DNA of 64,000 bases from Clostridium merdae (lineage in GTDB: Bacteria > Bacillota > Clostridia > Oscillospirales > Acutalibacteraceae): contig NZ_FXLN01000002.1 of the NCBI RefSeq assembly GCF_900176635.1, forward strand, positions 1-64,000. The letters run 5' to 3'. Each line of letters begins with the position of its first letter. Position 1 is the stretch's first letter. The translations under genes and the position numbers were made by a program. A model generated the notes under the pieces. The model ran no database searches, was not told the origin of the DNA, and saw nothing but the letters and a program-made list of their open reading frames with translations. Below are positions 31,219-39,756 of the stretch, one piece after another.

Positions 31219-33774
31219 ATGGAGGAAATGCAAACAAACCGGGTGATTAATGTTGACCTGGAAAAAGAGATGAAACAATCCTTTCTGGATTATTCCATGT
31301 CGGTAATTATATCGCGTGCTCTACCCGATGTACGCGACGGCCTCAAACCGGTACACAGAAGAATTCTGTATACCATGTTTGAGAATGGCTTGTCGCCCGA
31401 AAAGGGCTACCGTAAGTGCGCAGATACGGTCGGCGCCGTGCTGGCTCGGTACCACCCGCATGGTGATGCGTCGGTATATGACGCCTTAGTGCGTTTGGCA
31501 CAGAATTTTTCTATGCGCTACATGCTGGTGGATGGTCACGGTAACTTCGGTTCAGTAGACGGTGACCCGCCTGCTGCTTACCGTTATACAGAGGCACGCC
31601 TTGGCAAGCCTGCGGTTCGCATGCTTAACGACATTGAAAAAGACACGGTTGATTTTCGACCTAACTACGATGACCGCTTAAAAGAACCTGAGGTTCTTCC
31701 GGTTCGCTTCCCCAATATATTGGTGAACGGTTCTACCGGTATTGCCGTTGGTATGGCTACCAATATTCCCCCTCATAATATGAGGGAGGTTATCGACGGC
31801 CTGTGTGCACTCATCGATAACCCAGAAGCAACCATGGAAGAACTCATGGAGCATATCAAGGGGCCAGATTTTCCCACCGGCGGCATCATCATGGGCCGCA
31901 GTGGAATTCGCGCCGCTTATGGCACCGGCCGTGGCCGTGTGATTGTGCGTGCCCGTGCTGAAATTGAAGAGGAAAAGAACGGCCGCTTCAAAATCATTGT
32001 ATCGGAATTGCCCTACCAGGTAAATAAGGCTCGTTTGATTGAAAATATTGCCGAGCTGGTGAAGGACAAACGCATTGAGGGCATCTCTAATATTGAAGAT
32101 CACTCCGACCGTAACGGAATGCACGTTGTGATTGACGTTAAGCGCGATGCCTCTCCCCAAATCGTTCTGAATCACCTGTATACCTATACCCAAATGCAAA
32201 CAACCTTTGGTGTCATTATGATTGCCATTGTAGATGGCGAGCCGAAAACCTTAACCCTCAAAGACATTTTGCAGGAGTACATTCGCTTTCAGGAAAGTGT
32301 TATTGTGCGCCGCACCCAGTTTGAGCTGCGCAAAGCACAGGAGCGCGCTCATATTTTACGTGGTCTGCAAATTGCAATTGACCATATTGATGAGGTTATT
32401 TCTATTATTCGCAGCTCAAAATCCATTCCCATGGCGAAAGAACGACTAACGGAACGCTTTGAGCTCGATGATATTCAAACACAGGCCATTGTGCAGATGC
32501 CCTTGGGTCGTTTGACTGGTCTAGAGAGACAGAAGCTTGAAGATGAGCTTGCCGCATTGATGCTAAAAATTGCAGATTTGGAAGACATTCTCACCAATGT
32601 GCCTCGCCAGCTCTCCATTATTAAGGAAGAGGCATTGGCGGTAAAGGCAGAGTTCGGTGACGAACGACGCACCGAGATTGCAACCATCAGCGGTGAAGTA
32701 GATATTGAAGACCTCATTCCGCAGGAGGAGTGCGTTCTCACCATGACCAATTTTGGCTATGTGAAGCGCCAGAAGGTAGATACCTACCACATTCAGCGCC
32801 GAGGTGGCCGTGGTGTGTCTGGTATGACACGCCGTGAAGAAGATGTGGCAACTGAAATGTTTGTCATCAATAGCCACGACTATGTGATGTTCTTTTCGAA
32901 TCTGGGTCGTGTCTATCGCCTGAAATGCTACGAGGTACCGGAGGGCTCCCGTACCAGCAAGGGCATTAATATTGCGAACTTACTTCCCCTTTCTGCCGGT
33001 GAAAGCGTAACCTCTATGCTTCGTGTGCCGGAGTTTGATGAGGAAAGCTACCTCGTGATGGCAACAAAGAATGGTATTATTAAGCGTACGGCACTGAGTG
33101 CTTACAATACGGCACGTAAGGGCGGCGTTATTGCAATCGACCTAGACGAAGGCGATGCCCTGAGCTGGGTACGCCGTACCGACGGCAGCAGTGAAATGCT
33201 TGTTGCTACGAAAAAGGGTATGGCAATTCGCTTCCGCGAAACAGATGTTAGAGCCATGGGGCGTACCGCTCGCGGTGTGAAAGCCATCACACTCAAGGAA
33301 GGCGATTGTGTTACCGGCCTTTCCACCATTCGTGAGGGTGGCTTGGTACTCACTGTTTCTGAAACCGGCTATGGGCGTCTTTCCCCCATTACCGATTACC
33401 GCACACAAACCCGCGGTGGTAAGGGCTTGCTTAACTATCATGTTGCTAAATACGGAGATGTTGCTTCCATTAAGGTGGTTGACCCCGAGGATGATATTAT
33501 CATCATTTCTTCGGACGGTGTTATCATTCGTATTCATGCCGCTTCCATTCGTGTGTGTGCCCGCCCAAGCAAGGGTGTGCGTGTTATGCGTGTGGATGGC
33601 ATTGAGAACCGTGTTGTCACCTTGGCAAGAGCCCCGCATGACGATGAGGAGGAAACCGACGATTCTTTGATTGAGGATGACGGTACTGCCGAAAGTGCGG
33701 AAGACTTGGTGGAAGAGGATGTTGTTGACGAAGTAATTCCGGAAGAGGAAGTAGCTTCTGATAACGAAGAATAA
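31219..33774 (+). CDS. gyrA: DNA gyrase subunit A
   Basis: The 851-aa protein has the breakage-reunion domain with the catalytic tyrosine in AYRYTEARLG and the quinolone-resistance region (HPHGDASVYDALVRLAQ: Ser where fluoroquinolone-sensitive Firmicutes have Ser83/84). The C-terminal beta-pinwheel has a complete GyrA box, QRRGGRG, which marks gyrase rather than topoisomerase IV. An unusually acidic tail (about 40 residues, mainly Asp and Glu) ends the protein. The start ATG directly follows the stop of the YcxB copy. Confidence 0.98.
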   Translation: MEEMQTNRVINVDLEKEMKQSFLDYSMSVIISRALPDVRDGLKPVHRRILYTMFENGLSPEKGYRKCADTVGAVLARYHPHGDASVYDALVRLAQNFSMRYMLVDGHGNFGSVDGDPPAAYRYTEARLGKPAVRMLNDIEKDTVDFRPNYDDRLKEPEVLPVRFPNILVNGSTGIAVGMATNIPPHNMREVIDGLCALIDNPEATMEELMEHIKGPDFPTGGIIMGRSGIRAAYGTGRGRVIVRARAEIEEEKNGRFKIIVSELPYQVNKARLIENIAELVKDKRIEGISNIEDHSDRNGMHVVIDVKRDASPQIVLNHLYTYTQMQTTFGVIMIAIVDGEPKTLTLKDILQEYIRFQESVIVRRTQFELRKAQERAHILRGLQIAIDHIDEVISIIRSSKSIPMAKERLTERFELDDIQTQAIVQMPLGRLTGLERQKLEDELAALMLKIADLEDILTNVPRQLSIIKEEALAVKAEFGDERRTEIATISGEVDIEDLIPQEECVLTMTNFGYVKRQKVDTYHIQRRGGRGVSGMTRREEDVATEMFVINSHDYVMFFSNLGRVYRLKCYEVPEGSRTSKGINIANLLPLSAGESVTSMLRVPEFDEESYLVMATKNGIIKRTALSAYNTARKGGVIAIDLDEGDALSWVRRTDGSSEMLVATKKGMAIRFRETDVRAMGRTARGVKAITLKEGDCVTGLSTIREGGLVLTVSETGYGRLSPITDYRTQTRGGKGLLNYHVAKYGDVASIKVVDPEDDIIIISSDGVIIRIHAASIRVCARPSKGVRVMRVDGIENRVVTLARAPHDDEEETDDSLIEDDGTAESAEDLVEEDVVDEVIPEEEVASDNEE

Positions 33775-33810
33775 ACACCTTTTCCACGTAATGAATTCTT
33801 AAAGTAATTG

Positions 33811-33854
33811 AAATGCCCGCTCTTGGCAGAAAAGCCGGAGCGGGCATTTTTTCT
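33811..33854 (+). terminator. Terminator after gyrA
   Basis: AAATGCCCGCTC and GAGCGGGCATTT form a 12-bp stem with a 15-nt loop, followed by TTTCTCCCTTT. Confidence 0.9.
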
Positions 33855-33889
33855 CCCTTTGACTTTTCTTCTTGCCGGTAATATAATAA

Positions 33890-33990
33890 ACAAACAAAGA
33901 TAAAAACACAGTCCGGTTGGTAGTCCGGGCGCGGTGAAAGCCGTCAGTAACCTGCCTCCTTGGTTGTCCGTTCTTTGTAGGGCAAATTAT
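33890..33990 (+). ncRNA. yjdF-motif riboswitch (azaaromatic-sensing)
   Basis: A compact structured leader directly precedes yjdF. An outer stem pairs ACAAAGA (33894-33900) with TCTTTGT (33972-33978). Inside are CCGG...CCGG, a CGG-TGAAAG-CCG hairpin and AACC...GGTT. It ends just before the AAGGAGGG site of the gene. The yjdF RNA motif is known to occur upstream of genes of exactly this family and to respond to a range of azaaromatic compounds. Assignment rests on this gene link and the structure; I could not run a covariance model. Confidence 0.75.
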
Positions 33991-34005
33991 TAAGGAGGGT
34001 GTACA

Positions 34006-34425
34006 ATGGAGTCCATTTGTTCCAAACTAACCGTGTTTTTTGAGTCCCCTTTTTGGGTTGGGGTTTACGAACGTGAATGTGGTCGTGTGTATGAGGTTTG
34101 TAAAATTACATTTGGGGCAGAGCCAAAAGAGTATGAAGTGTATGATTTTTTGCTTAAGAATTATCATCGTCTTTTGTTTCGGCCGTCTTTTCAGGAGAAT
34201 GTAACATTCACTAAGATCAAAAACCCAAAACGCTTGCAAAGAGCCATTCACCGGCAGGTTAGCCAGACCGGTGCCGGTACAAAAGCACAACAGGCTATAA
34301 AAAAGGCGCAAGAAGAAATGAAAAAAGAACACAAGGTGGTTTCGGCACAGCAACGCGAGGAAGAAAAAATTCGCCGCTATGAGCTTCATCAAAAAAACCG
34401 AAAAGAAAAGCACAGGGGTCATTGA
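34006..34425 (+). CDS. yjdF: YjdF-family protein (DUF2992)
   Basis: The 139-aa protein has the DUF2992 N-terminal half (KLTVFFESPFWVGVYER, TFGAEPKEYEVYDFLL) and the diagnostic Lys/Arg/Glu-rich helical C-terminus (KNPKRLQRAIHRQVSQTGAGTKAQQAIKKAQEE) ending in KEKHRGH. Its biochemical role is unknown; the riboswitch link suggests a response to, or detoxification of, azaaromatic compounds. A perfect AAGGAGGG site lies 7 nt before ATG. A terminator overlaps the stop codon. Confidence 0.92.
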   Translation: MESICSKLTVFFESPFWVGVYERECGRVYEVCKITFGAEPKEYEVYDFLLKNYHRLLFRPSFQENVTFTKIKNPKRLQRAIHRQVSQTGAGTKAQQAIKKAQEEMKKEHKVVSAQQREEEKIRRYELHQKNRKEKHRGH

Positions 34426-34441
34426 CCCCTGTGCTTTTTAT
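34405..34441 (+). terminator. Terminator after yjdF
   Basis: AAAAGCACAGGGGTCA pairs with its complement TGACCCCTGTGCTTTT around a 1-2 nt centre; the stop codon TGA lies inside the stem. Confidence 0.85.
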
Positions 34442-34704
34442 TTGAGGTGACAAGGATATGATACGAAAAGAATAGTCAACATCTTTTGTAGATAAGCTTT
34501 TGGGGAGTGTAAAATAGGAGAGGTCTTTTAAGTGAAATAATATTTCTCATGGAAAATGAAATTTGAATCGCTCTAAAATTCATTCATAAAAAGTACATAA
34601 ACAAGCGCTTACAAATAAATATGATTATTTTTATACAAATTGCGTATTTTTTTGAAGTTTTAAGCGGTTTTCATTATGCGTCATACGAATTTAGTTATAA
34701 TGTA
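34442..34704. other. AT-rich intergenic region, no gene seen
   Basis: About 260 bp without coding potential. The 85-codon frame beginning at 34621 overlaps the promoter and RNA described next and has no ribosome binding site, so it is not called. Confidence 0.5.
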
Positions 34705-34733
34705 TTGACGTGGCGTTTTAACTGTGGTATTAA
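34705..34733 (+). promoter_or_regulatory. Promoter of a candidate small RNA
   Basis: TTGACG (34705-34710), exactly 17 nt, then TATTAA (34728-34733). No credible reading frame follows within 300 bp. Confidence 0.65.
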
Positions 34734-34739
34734 TATATG

Positions 34740-34956
34740 CAAGACTTCTGTTAAAAAAATTTTTCCACGCTTCTGCCGCCCATTCAGAACAAAAGATTTT
34801 CACACTCTTTCAATATCTTTTTTTGAATGGACGGCAACCACACACAAACAAATCATGAATTCGTTTATGATGAAATAATAAGACCGATCCCCGGTTAATA
34901 GTAGGAAAGACCCGAAATGTGTTGCAAGTATTTTTGTAACGGTTGGGGTCTTTTTC
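34740..34956 (+). ncRNA. Candidate structured small RNA with own promoter and terminator
   Basis: After the promoter at 34705 comes a long hairpin. TGCCGCCCATTCA (34774-34786) pairs with TGAATGGACGGCA (34824-34836) with one mismatch, and inside it AAAAGAT pairs with ATCTTTT. A linker, a small GACCG/CGGTT hairpin and a strong terminator follow: AAAGACCC (34906) with GGGTCTTT (34946), an inner GTTGCAA/TTGTAAC stem, then TTTTTC. Total about 215 nt. No known family is recognised, and it is not tmRNA, RNase P RNA or SRP RNA by visible motifs. Confidence 0.5.
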
Positions 34957-35031
34957 TATTTTATTTACGATACAATAGCGTATAAAATGGGTTTCAGAAC
35001 AGCTTTTTCTATGAAAGGAGTGTGGATTTTA

Positions 35032-36624
35032 TTGTATCACCTTGTAATCAAAAATGGGGTTTTGGCAGATGGTACGCGTGCCAAACCCCAAAAGGCAGAT
35101 GTTTGTATTAAAAATGGGATGATTGTTCGTGTGTGTGAACGGTTCGAGGGAGAAGCAGAACAGGTGCTTGATGCAAAAGGCCAAATCGTGGCTCCCGGCT
35201 TTATTGATATTCACACGCACTCTGACGCCTGCCCTCTCATTGAGGATTATGAGCCGCTGGCGAAGCTGTACCAAGGGGTAACGCTCGAAATAACCGGTAA
35301 CTGCGGAATATCTACTGTTCCAAATAATTCAACATACCGGGAAGAAGTAAATCAATATTACCAGAAAACCCTAGGGATACCTATGGGAAACCTAGAGCTG
35401 GGAGAAGACTCCATTCTTAATGTAGCAAAGCAGGTTAAAAAAACACCGCCCTCTTCCCACTATGGAATGCTCATTGGCCATGGAACCCTGCGCGGCAGTG
35501 TAATGGGGTTTGGCCTTCGTGAACCCAGTGCTGATGAGTTGGAAAAAATGGAGCAGGTACTCCATCATGAGCTACAAAATGGAGCGTTTGGCCTATCTTT
35601 GGGGCTGATTTACCCACCAAGCAGCTTTGCAGGGAATAAGGAATTAGTGACCTTGGCAAAGGTTGTAAAGCAACATCAGGGGATTTTAGCAGTACATATG
35701 CGCAGCGAGGGCCCCCGCGTATTTGAGGCCGTTGATGAAATGCTGGAGATTGCCCGGCAATCGGGTGTATATTTACAGCTTTCTCACTTAAAGCTGATGG
35801 GAAAGCCACAATGGGGGCGGGCAGAAGAGTTGCTAAGTAAGCTGGAGGATGCCCGTACAGAGGGGCTTGCCATTACCTGCGACCAATACCCCTATACAGC
35901 TACCTCAACCAGCCTTACGGCACTATGCCCTAAATGGGCGTTTGACGGTGGCATGCAAAAATTGTTGCAGCGTGTTATTAAACCGGAACCACGCCTATTG
36001 AATGATATTCGAGCGGAAATGGAGAATCGAGGAGGAGCCGAAGCGGTGGTAATCGTATCTACGATGGACCGAATGCCGGAGGCGAGCGGCAAAAACGTAG
36101 CAGAGCTTGCTTTACTGTTGCATTGTTCTCCAGAGGAGGCCGTTACCCGCTGTTTGGTAAAATGCCAAGGCGCGGTGAACTGCAATTATTTCTGTTTGAG
36201 TCCAGAGGATATGCTCCATATAATGAAGAATATGGAAATAGCAGTAGATAGTGACGGCGTAAATTACCCCTACGATCCTCATATAATGAAAGAAAGTATA
36301 CACCCCCGCAGCTATGGCACCTTCCCGCGCTTTCTGCAAACGGTGCGGGAACATAAACTCATGCCCATAGAAGATGCGGTATATAAAATGACAGGTCTGC
36401 CTGTATCGATACTCGGAATTACCGACCGCGGCACCATTGCACCGGGCAAAGTGGCAGATCTTACGGTGTTTGAGCAAGAGGTAGTCAAAGACTGCTGCAC
36501 TTTCCTAAACCCCTTACAAAAGCCAGAGGGAATCTCTCATGTAGTGGTAAATGGAGTGCCTGCCATCCAGAATGGGGTGAGAACAAAGTCCCGAACTGGT
36601 GAATTGCTTCTGCACACGTTATAA
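35032..36624 (+). CDS. N-acyl-D-amino-acid deacylase-type amidohydrolase
   Basis: The predicted 530-aa enzyme starts YHLVIKNGVLADGTRAKPQKADVC. It carries the amidohydrolase metal motif GFIDIHTHSD (about residues 59-68), the ITGNCGIS motif of the D-aminoacylase/dihydropyrimidinase superfamily, LAVHMRSEG, QLSHLK and the C-terminal GTIAPGKVADLTVFE. Such enzymes hydrolyse N-acyl-D-amino acids or D-aminoacyl dipeptides; the exact substrate is unknown. TTG 35032 is preferred as start (AAAGGAG 11 nt upstream, family-like N-terminus). An open extension to ATG 34987 adds 15 untypical residues. It is monocistronic. Confidence 0.87.
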   Translation: MYHLVIKNGVLADGTRAKPQKADVCIKNGMIVRVCERFEGEAEQVLDAKGQIVAPGFIDIHTHSDACPLIEDYEPLAKLYQGVTLEITGNCGISTVPNNSTYREEVNQYYQKTLGIPMGNLELGEDSILNVAKQVKKTPPSSHYGMLIGHGTLRGSVMGFGLREPSADELEKMEQVLHHELQNGAFGLSLGLIYPPSSFAGNKELVTLAKVVKQHQGILAVHMRSEGPRVFEAVDEMLEIARQSGVYLQLSHLKLMGKPQWGRAEELLSKLEDARTEGLAITCDQYPYTATSTSLTALCPKWAFDGGMQKLLQRVIKPEPRLLNDIRAEMENRGGAEAVVIVSTMDRMPEASGKNVAELALLLHCSPEEAVTRCLVKCQGAVNCNYFCLSPEDMLHIMKNMEIAVDSDGVNYPYDPHIMKESIHPRSYGTFPRFLQTVREHKLMPIEDAVYKMTGLPVSILGITDRGTIAPGKVADLTVFEQEVVKDCCTFLNPLQKPEGISHVVVNGVPAIQNGVRTKSRTGELLLHTL

Positions 36625-36637
36625 AATAGAAAACAGT

Positions 36638-36670
36638 AGCGCCGCATTAAAAATACTTGCGGCGCTTTTC
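36638..36670 (+). terminator. Terminator after the amidohydrolase
   Basis: AGCGCCGCA (36638-36646) pairs with TGCGGCGCT (36658-36666), followed by TTTCTCTC. Confidence 0.8.
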
Positions 36671-36708
36671 TCTCGATTTAAATTGCTGTAAAATAGCAAG
36701 TACAAAGC

Positions 36709-36737
36709 TTGACTTTGCGTATACTTCATGTTGTATA
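36709..36737 (+). promoter_or_regulatory. Promoter of the aldo/keto reductase gene
   Basis: TTGACT (36709-36714), 17 nt, TGTATA (36732-36737); a TATACT two bases further is an alternative -10. Confidence 0.6.
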
Positions 36738-36816
36738 CTACAATAAGATGCTTATAAAATAAAAGAGTAGTTTTTTATTTCTTTTATAAAATGATGTAAA
36801 AATGGGGGTTGTTACA

Positions 36817-37956
36817 ATGGCTGCTAAAAAACTCGGTTTTGGAATGATGCGCTTACCTCTTAACGATCAAAATGATCCCGCTAGTATTAATATGGAAGCT
36901 ACCTGCCAGATGGTAGATGCCTTTTTAGAGAAAGGCTTTACGTATTTTGATACCGCTTATATGTACCATGCAGGTCAGAGTGAGATTGCAGTTCGCGAGG
37001 CACTTGTAAAACGGCATGACCGAAGCTCGTATACTCTTACCACAAAGCTGCCAACCATGTTCCTAAAAAACGAGGGCGACCAAGAGCGTATTTTTGAAGA
37101 GCAGTTGGAGAAGTGCGGAGTGGAGTTTTTCGATTATTATTTGCTCCACAATTTAAATGTAACCAATTATGAAGCGGTAAAACGCTTCGACAGCTTTGCG
37201 TTCGTAAAACAGAAAAAAGAAGAAGGCAAAATTCGCCATATTGGATTTTCTTTTCACGATACACCAGAGCTGCTGGATGAAATATTAACAGCACACCCGG
37301 AAACGGAGTTTGTACAGCTTCAAATTAATTATTTAGATTGGGAGAGCCATAGCATACAATCTCGCCGCTGCTGGGAGGTTGCGAGAAAGCACGGCAAGCA
37401 GGTTCTTATTATGGAGCCGGTTAAGGGCGGTATGCTGGCAACCCTGCCGGAAAAAGCAGAGAAGCTTTTAAAAGAGAACCAGCCCGAATGGTCACTGCCC
37501 TCATGGGCAATACGCTTTGCCGCCGGGTTAGACGGTGTAATGATGGTGCTCAGCGGAATGTCTAACATGGAGCAGGTGCAAGATAATACCGGTTACATGC
37601 AGCATTTCGAGCCGCTTAGCGAAAGTCAGCGCGCACTATTACTTGAGGCAGTGGAGTATATAAATGAAACGATTGCAATTCCCTGTACCGCCTGCGAATA
37701 TTGTGTAAAAGGGTGTCCCAAAAACATTGCCATTCCAAAGTACTTCTCTATGTATAACATGGATAATCGCGAGAAGATTCGTACTGGAGACCCCAACCGT
37801 TGGACGATTAACGGCCTTTATTATTCGAATATGATAAAAAGCTTTGGAAAAGCCTCCGATTGCATCGCGTGTAGAAAATGTGAAAAGAGCTGTCCGCAGC
37901 ATATTGAAATTGTAAACTGGCTGAAAGAGGTTGCCAAAGTATTTGAGCAGGAATAA
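36817..37956 (+). CDS. Aldo/keto reductase with C-terminal 2[4Fe-4S] ferredoxin domain
   Basis: The 379-aa protein starts MAAKKLGFGMMRLPL (ATG 36817, GGGGG site 7 nt upstream). The AKR barrel contains FDTAYMYHAGQSE (catalytic Asp/Tyr), KLPTM (Lys) and DYYLLHN (His) in order. The C-terminus has two cysteine clusters, CTACEYCVKGCPKN and CIACRKCEKSCPQH, typical of bacterial ferredoxin-type clusters. The family is common in anaerobic Clostridia; it probably reduces an unknown carbonyl with electrons from an iron-sulfur partner. It is monocistronic. Confidence 0.92.
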   Translation: MAAKKLGFGMMRLPLNDQNDPASINMEATCQMVDAFLEKGFTYFDTAYMYHAGQSEIAVREALVKRHDRSSYTLTTKLPTMFLKNEGDQERIFEEQLEKCGVEFFDYYLLHNLNVTNYEAVKRFDSFAFVKQKKEEGKIRHIGFSFHDTPELLDEILTAHPETEFVQLQINYLDWESHSIQSRRCWEVARKHGKQVLIMEPVKGGMLATLPEKAEKLLKENQPEWSLPSWAIRFAAGLDGVMMVLSGMSNMEQVQDNTGYMQHFEPLSESQRALLLEAVEYINETIAIPCTACEYCVKGCPKNIAIPKYFSMYNMDNREKIRTGDPNRWTINGLYYSNMIKSFGKASDCIACRKCEKSCPQHIEIVNWLKEVAKVFEQE

Positions 37957-37996
37957 AAGCATATTCCCATATAAATTGAAAGAAAAATGAACATAA

Positions 37997-38044
37997 GAAA
38001 AGAGTTTTCCACGATTTTTGAGACCCTCGTGGAAAACTCTTTTT
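37997..38044. terminator. Bidirectional terminator
   Basis: AAAAGAGTTTTCCACGA pairs with TCGTGGAAAACTCTTTT over 17 bp. It lies between the convergent ends of the aldo/keto reductase and nudF, with T-runs both ways. Confidence 0.85.
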
Positions 38045-38047
38045 GTT

Positions 38048-38593
38048 TTATAATTTACCGGCACGCAGCAATGCGTCTATTTTTAGTATGATAGTCTGGG
38101 TTTTAGCATCCGGCAGCTTATTTTCCAGCACCATTTGCACCGCCTGTTCCAGTGGAATGCGCTCTGCCTCTAAAAATTCACCTTCATCCGGTCGGTTTTC
38201 CCCTACGGAATCGACCCGGCAAAAATAAAGACGAATAATTTCATCGCAGTAACCCGGTGACGGGAATAAATCTCCTAAAAAATGGTAATCCTTTCCAATA
38301 ACTCCCGTTTCCTCCAATAGCTCTCGTTTTCCGGCCTCCAAAGGGTCTTCCCCACGTTCCAGTTTGCCAGCGGGAAGCTCGGTTACGACTTCTTGATACG
38401 GGTAGCGGAATTGCCGCACAAATAGCAGCTCATTTTGTTCGGTAAGTGCACCCACACAAACACCGCCGGGGTGCTCCACTACTTCACGCAAAGCAGTTTT
38501 GCCATTCTCCAGTAAAGCGTTATCAATACGTAAGTTCACAATTTTCCCACGGTAACGGTACTCTTGTTGTAAGGTTTCTTCCGTAAGCTTCAT
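38048..38593 (-). CDS. nudF: Nudix hydrolase, ADP-ribose pyrophosphatase type
   Basis: The 181-aa protein starts at ATG 38593 with GGAGGG upstream. The Nudix box is complete (GKLERGEDPLEAGKRELLEE then TGV), and the flanking regions (VEHPGGVCVGAL, QFRYPYQEVVTELPAGKLE, LFPSPGYCDEI) match the NudF/ADP-ribose pyrophosphatase group. It probably cleaves ADP-ribose to AMP and ribose-5-phosphate. The longer open frame to 38716 has no site and is not family-like. Confidence 0.93.
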   Translation of the reverse strand: MKLTEETLQQEYRYRGKIVNLRIDNALLENGKTALREVVEHPGGVCVGALTEQNELLFVRQFRYPYQEVVTELPAGKLERGEDPLEAGKRELLEETGVIGKDYHFLGDLFPSPGYCDEIIRLYFCRVDSVGENRPDEGEFLEAERIPLEQAVQMVLENKLPDAKTQTIILKIDALLRAGKL

Positions 38594-38627
38594 GAATGAA
38601 TACCCTCCATAACCCAATTGGTGTTTC

Positions 38628-38716
38628 ATGCGAATTTTCATCTTATTAATTATAGCATGAAATTCTTTTAATAGCCAAGCGTATATCGGTAATTTACGCA
38701 CAATGAAAATTCGCAT
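38628..38716. repeat. 14-bp perfect inverted repeat in the nudF/M14 divergent gap
   Basis: ATGCGAATTTTCAT (38628-38641) is exactly complementary to ATGAAAATTCGCAT (38703-38716) across 61 bp. It could be two inverted operator sites or a large hairpin. Confidence 0.6.
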
Positions 38717-38787
38717 AGCCTACCTGCGACAAAGTTCTTGGAGGAAGGTCGCTTATACTGGGATTACCAGAAAAAGGGGGTTATACA

Positions 38788-39630
38788 ATGGAACAGCAGC
38801 TATTGCCGCCGGATTATTGCATGTTAAAACAGCAGATGCAAGAGCTGGCAAACTATCCGTTCGCGAGGGTTGGTTCGATTGGGTGCAGTATATGCAGCCG
38901 CCAAATATACTCTTTTTCGGTGGGTAACTGTGATGAAAGGGTGTTATTAGCGGGGGCATTTCATGGCATGGAATGGATTACCACAATGATATTACTCCGC
39001 TTTGCTCATAGGCTTTGTGAGTCTGTTCGTGACCACACGTTACTGGCCGGTGAAGATGTGACGGCGCTTTTAGGCAACCGAGGGGTTTGTATCATCCCCT
39101 GTGTGAATCCAGATGGAGTTGCCATTTCGCTTTGTAACCCAGAAAAGCGGTGGCAGGCCAATGCACGCGGCGTAGATATTAACCACAATTTTAATGCGGG
39201 CTGGTGCGAGCTGCGTGAACTGGAGATTGAATCTGGCATTACCGGGCCGGGCCCGACCAGATTTGGCGGAACTTGCCCTGAGAGCGAGCCCGAAACGGCT
39301 GCAATGACCCGGCTATGCAGGCGGCACTGCTTTTGCCAGGCACTTGCCTTTCACAGCCAAGGGGAAGTAATTTACTACGATTTTGGTGAACATACCCCAC
39401 CTTGTTCCCTTGAGATGGCACAAAGGCTGGCGGATGCAGCAGGGTACCAGGTAGAAAAGCCGGAAGGCCTGGCGGTGGGCGGTGGCTTTAAAGATTGGTT
39501 TATTGACTGCATGAGGCGACCCGCATTTACGGTAGAGGTAGGCATGGGTCAGAATCCACTTCCAATTGAACAGTTTGAGCCTATTTACGAGCAGCTGGAG
39601 CCAATGCTTGTTTTGGCACTGCACCTTTAG
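38788..39630 (+). CDS. M14-family zinc carboxypeptidase
   Basis: The 280-aa protein has the M14 zinc ligands H59 and E62 in GAFHGMEW and H189 in LAFHSQGE. It also has NPDGV (substrate binding, residues 107-111) and the catalytic glutamate E250 in FTVEVGMGQNPLP. This composition resembles bacterial gamma-D-glutamyl-meso-diaminopimelate peptidases, such as YqgT and MpaA, which trim cell-wall peptides. No signal peptide is visible, so it may act on cytoplasmic recycling peptides. The start ATG follows GGGGG. Confidence 0.85.
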   Translation: MEQQLLPPDYCMLKQQMQELANYPFARVGSIGCSICSRQIYSFSVGNCDERVLLAGAFHGMEWITTMILLRFAHRLCESVRDHTLLAGEDVTALLGNRGVCIIPCVNPDGVAISLCNPEKRWQANARGVDINHNFNAGWCELRELEIESGITGPGPTRFGGTCPESEPETAAMTRLCRRHCFCQALAFHSQGEVIYYDFGEHTPPCSLEMAQRLADAAGYQVEKPEGLAVGGGFKDWFIDCMRRPAFTVEVGMGQNPLPIEQFEPIYEQLEPMLVLALHL

Positions 39631-39756
39631 CTTAAGATTCTAGTAAGATTTTTTTCAGGTTTGTGTGATTGAAAGACAAAGGATGTTGTGGTAAAGTAAA
39701 TGAGCCAGCAAAACATGAAGCGTTGGGAATTTTACTTTAGAAAGGATGTCATGGTG

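Noticed and set aside
34621..34878. 85-codon frame in the small-RNA region
   Set aside because: It overlaps a consensus promoter and a long RNA hairpin and has no ribosome binding site.
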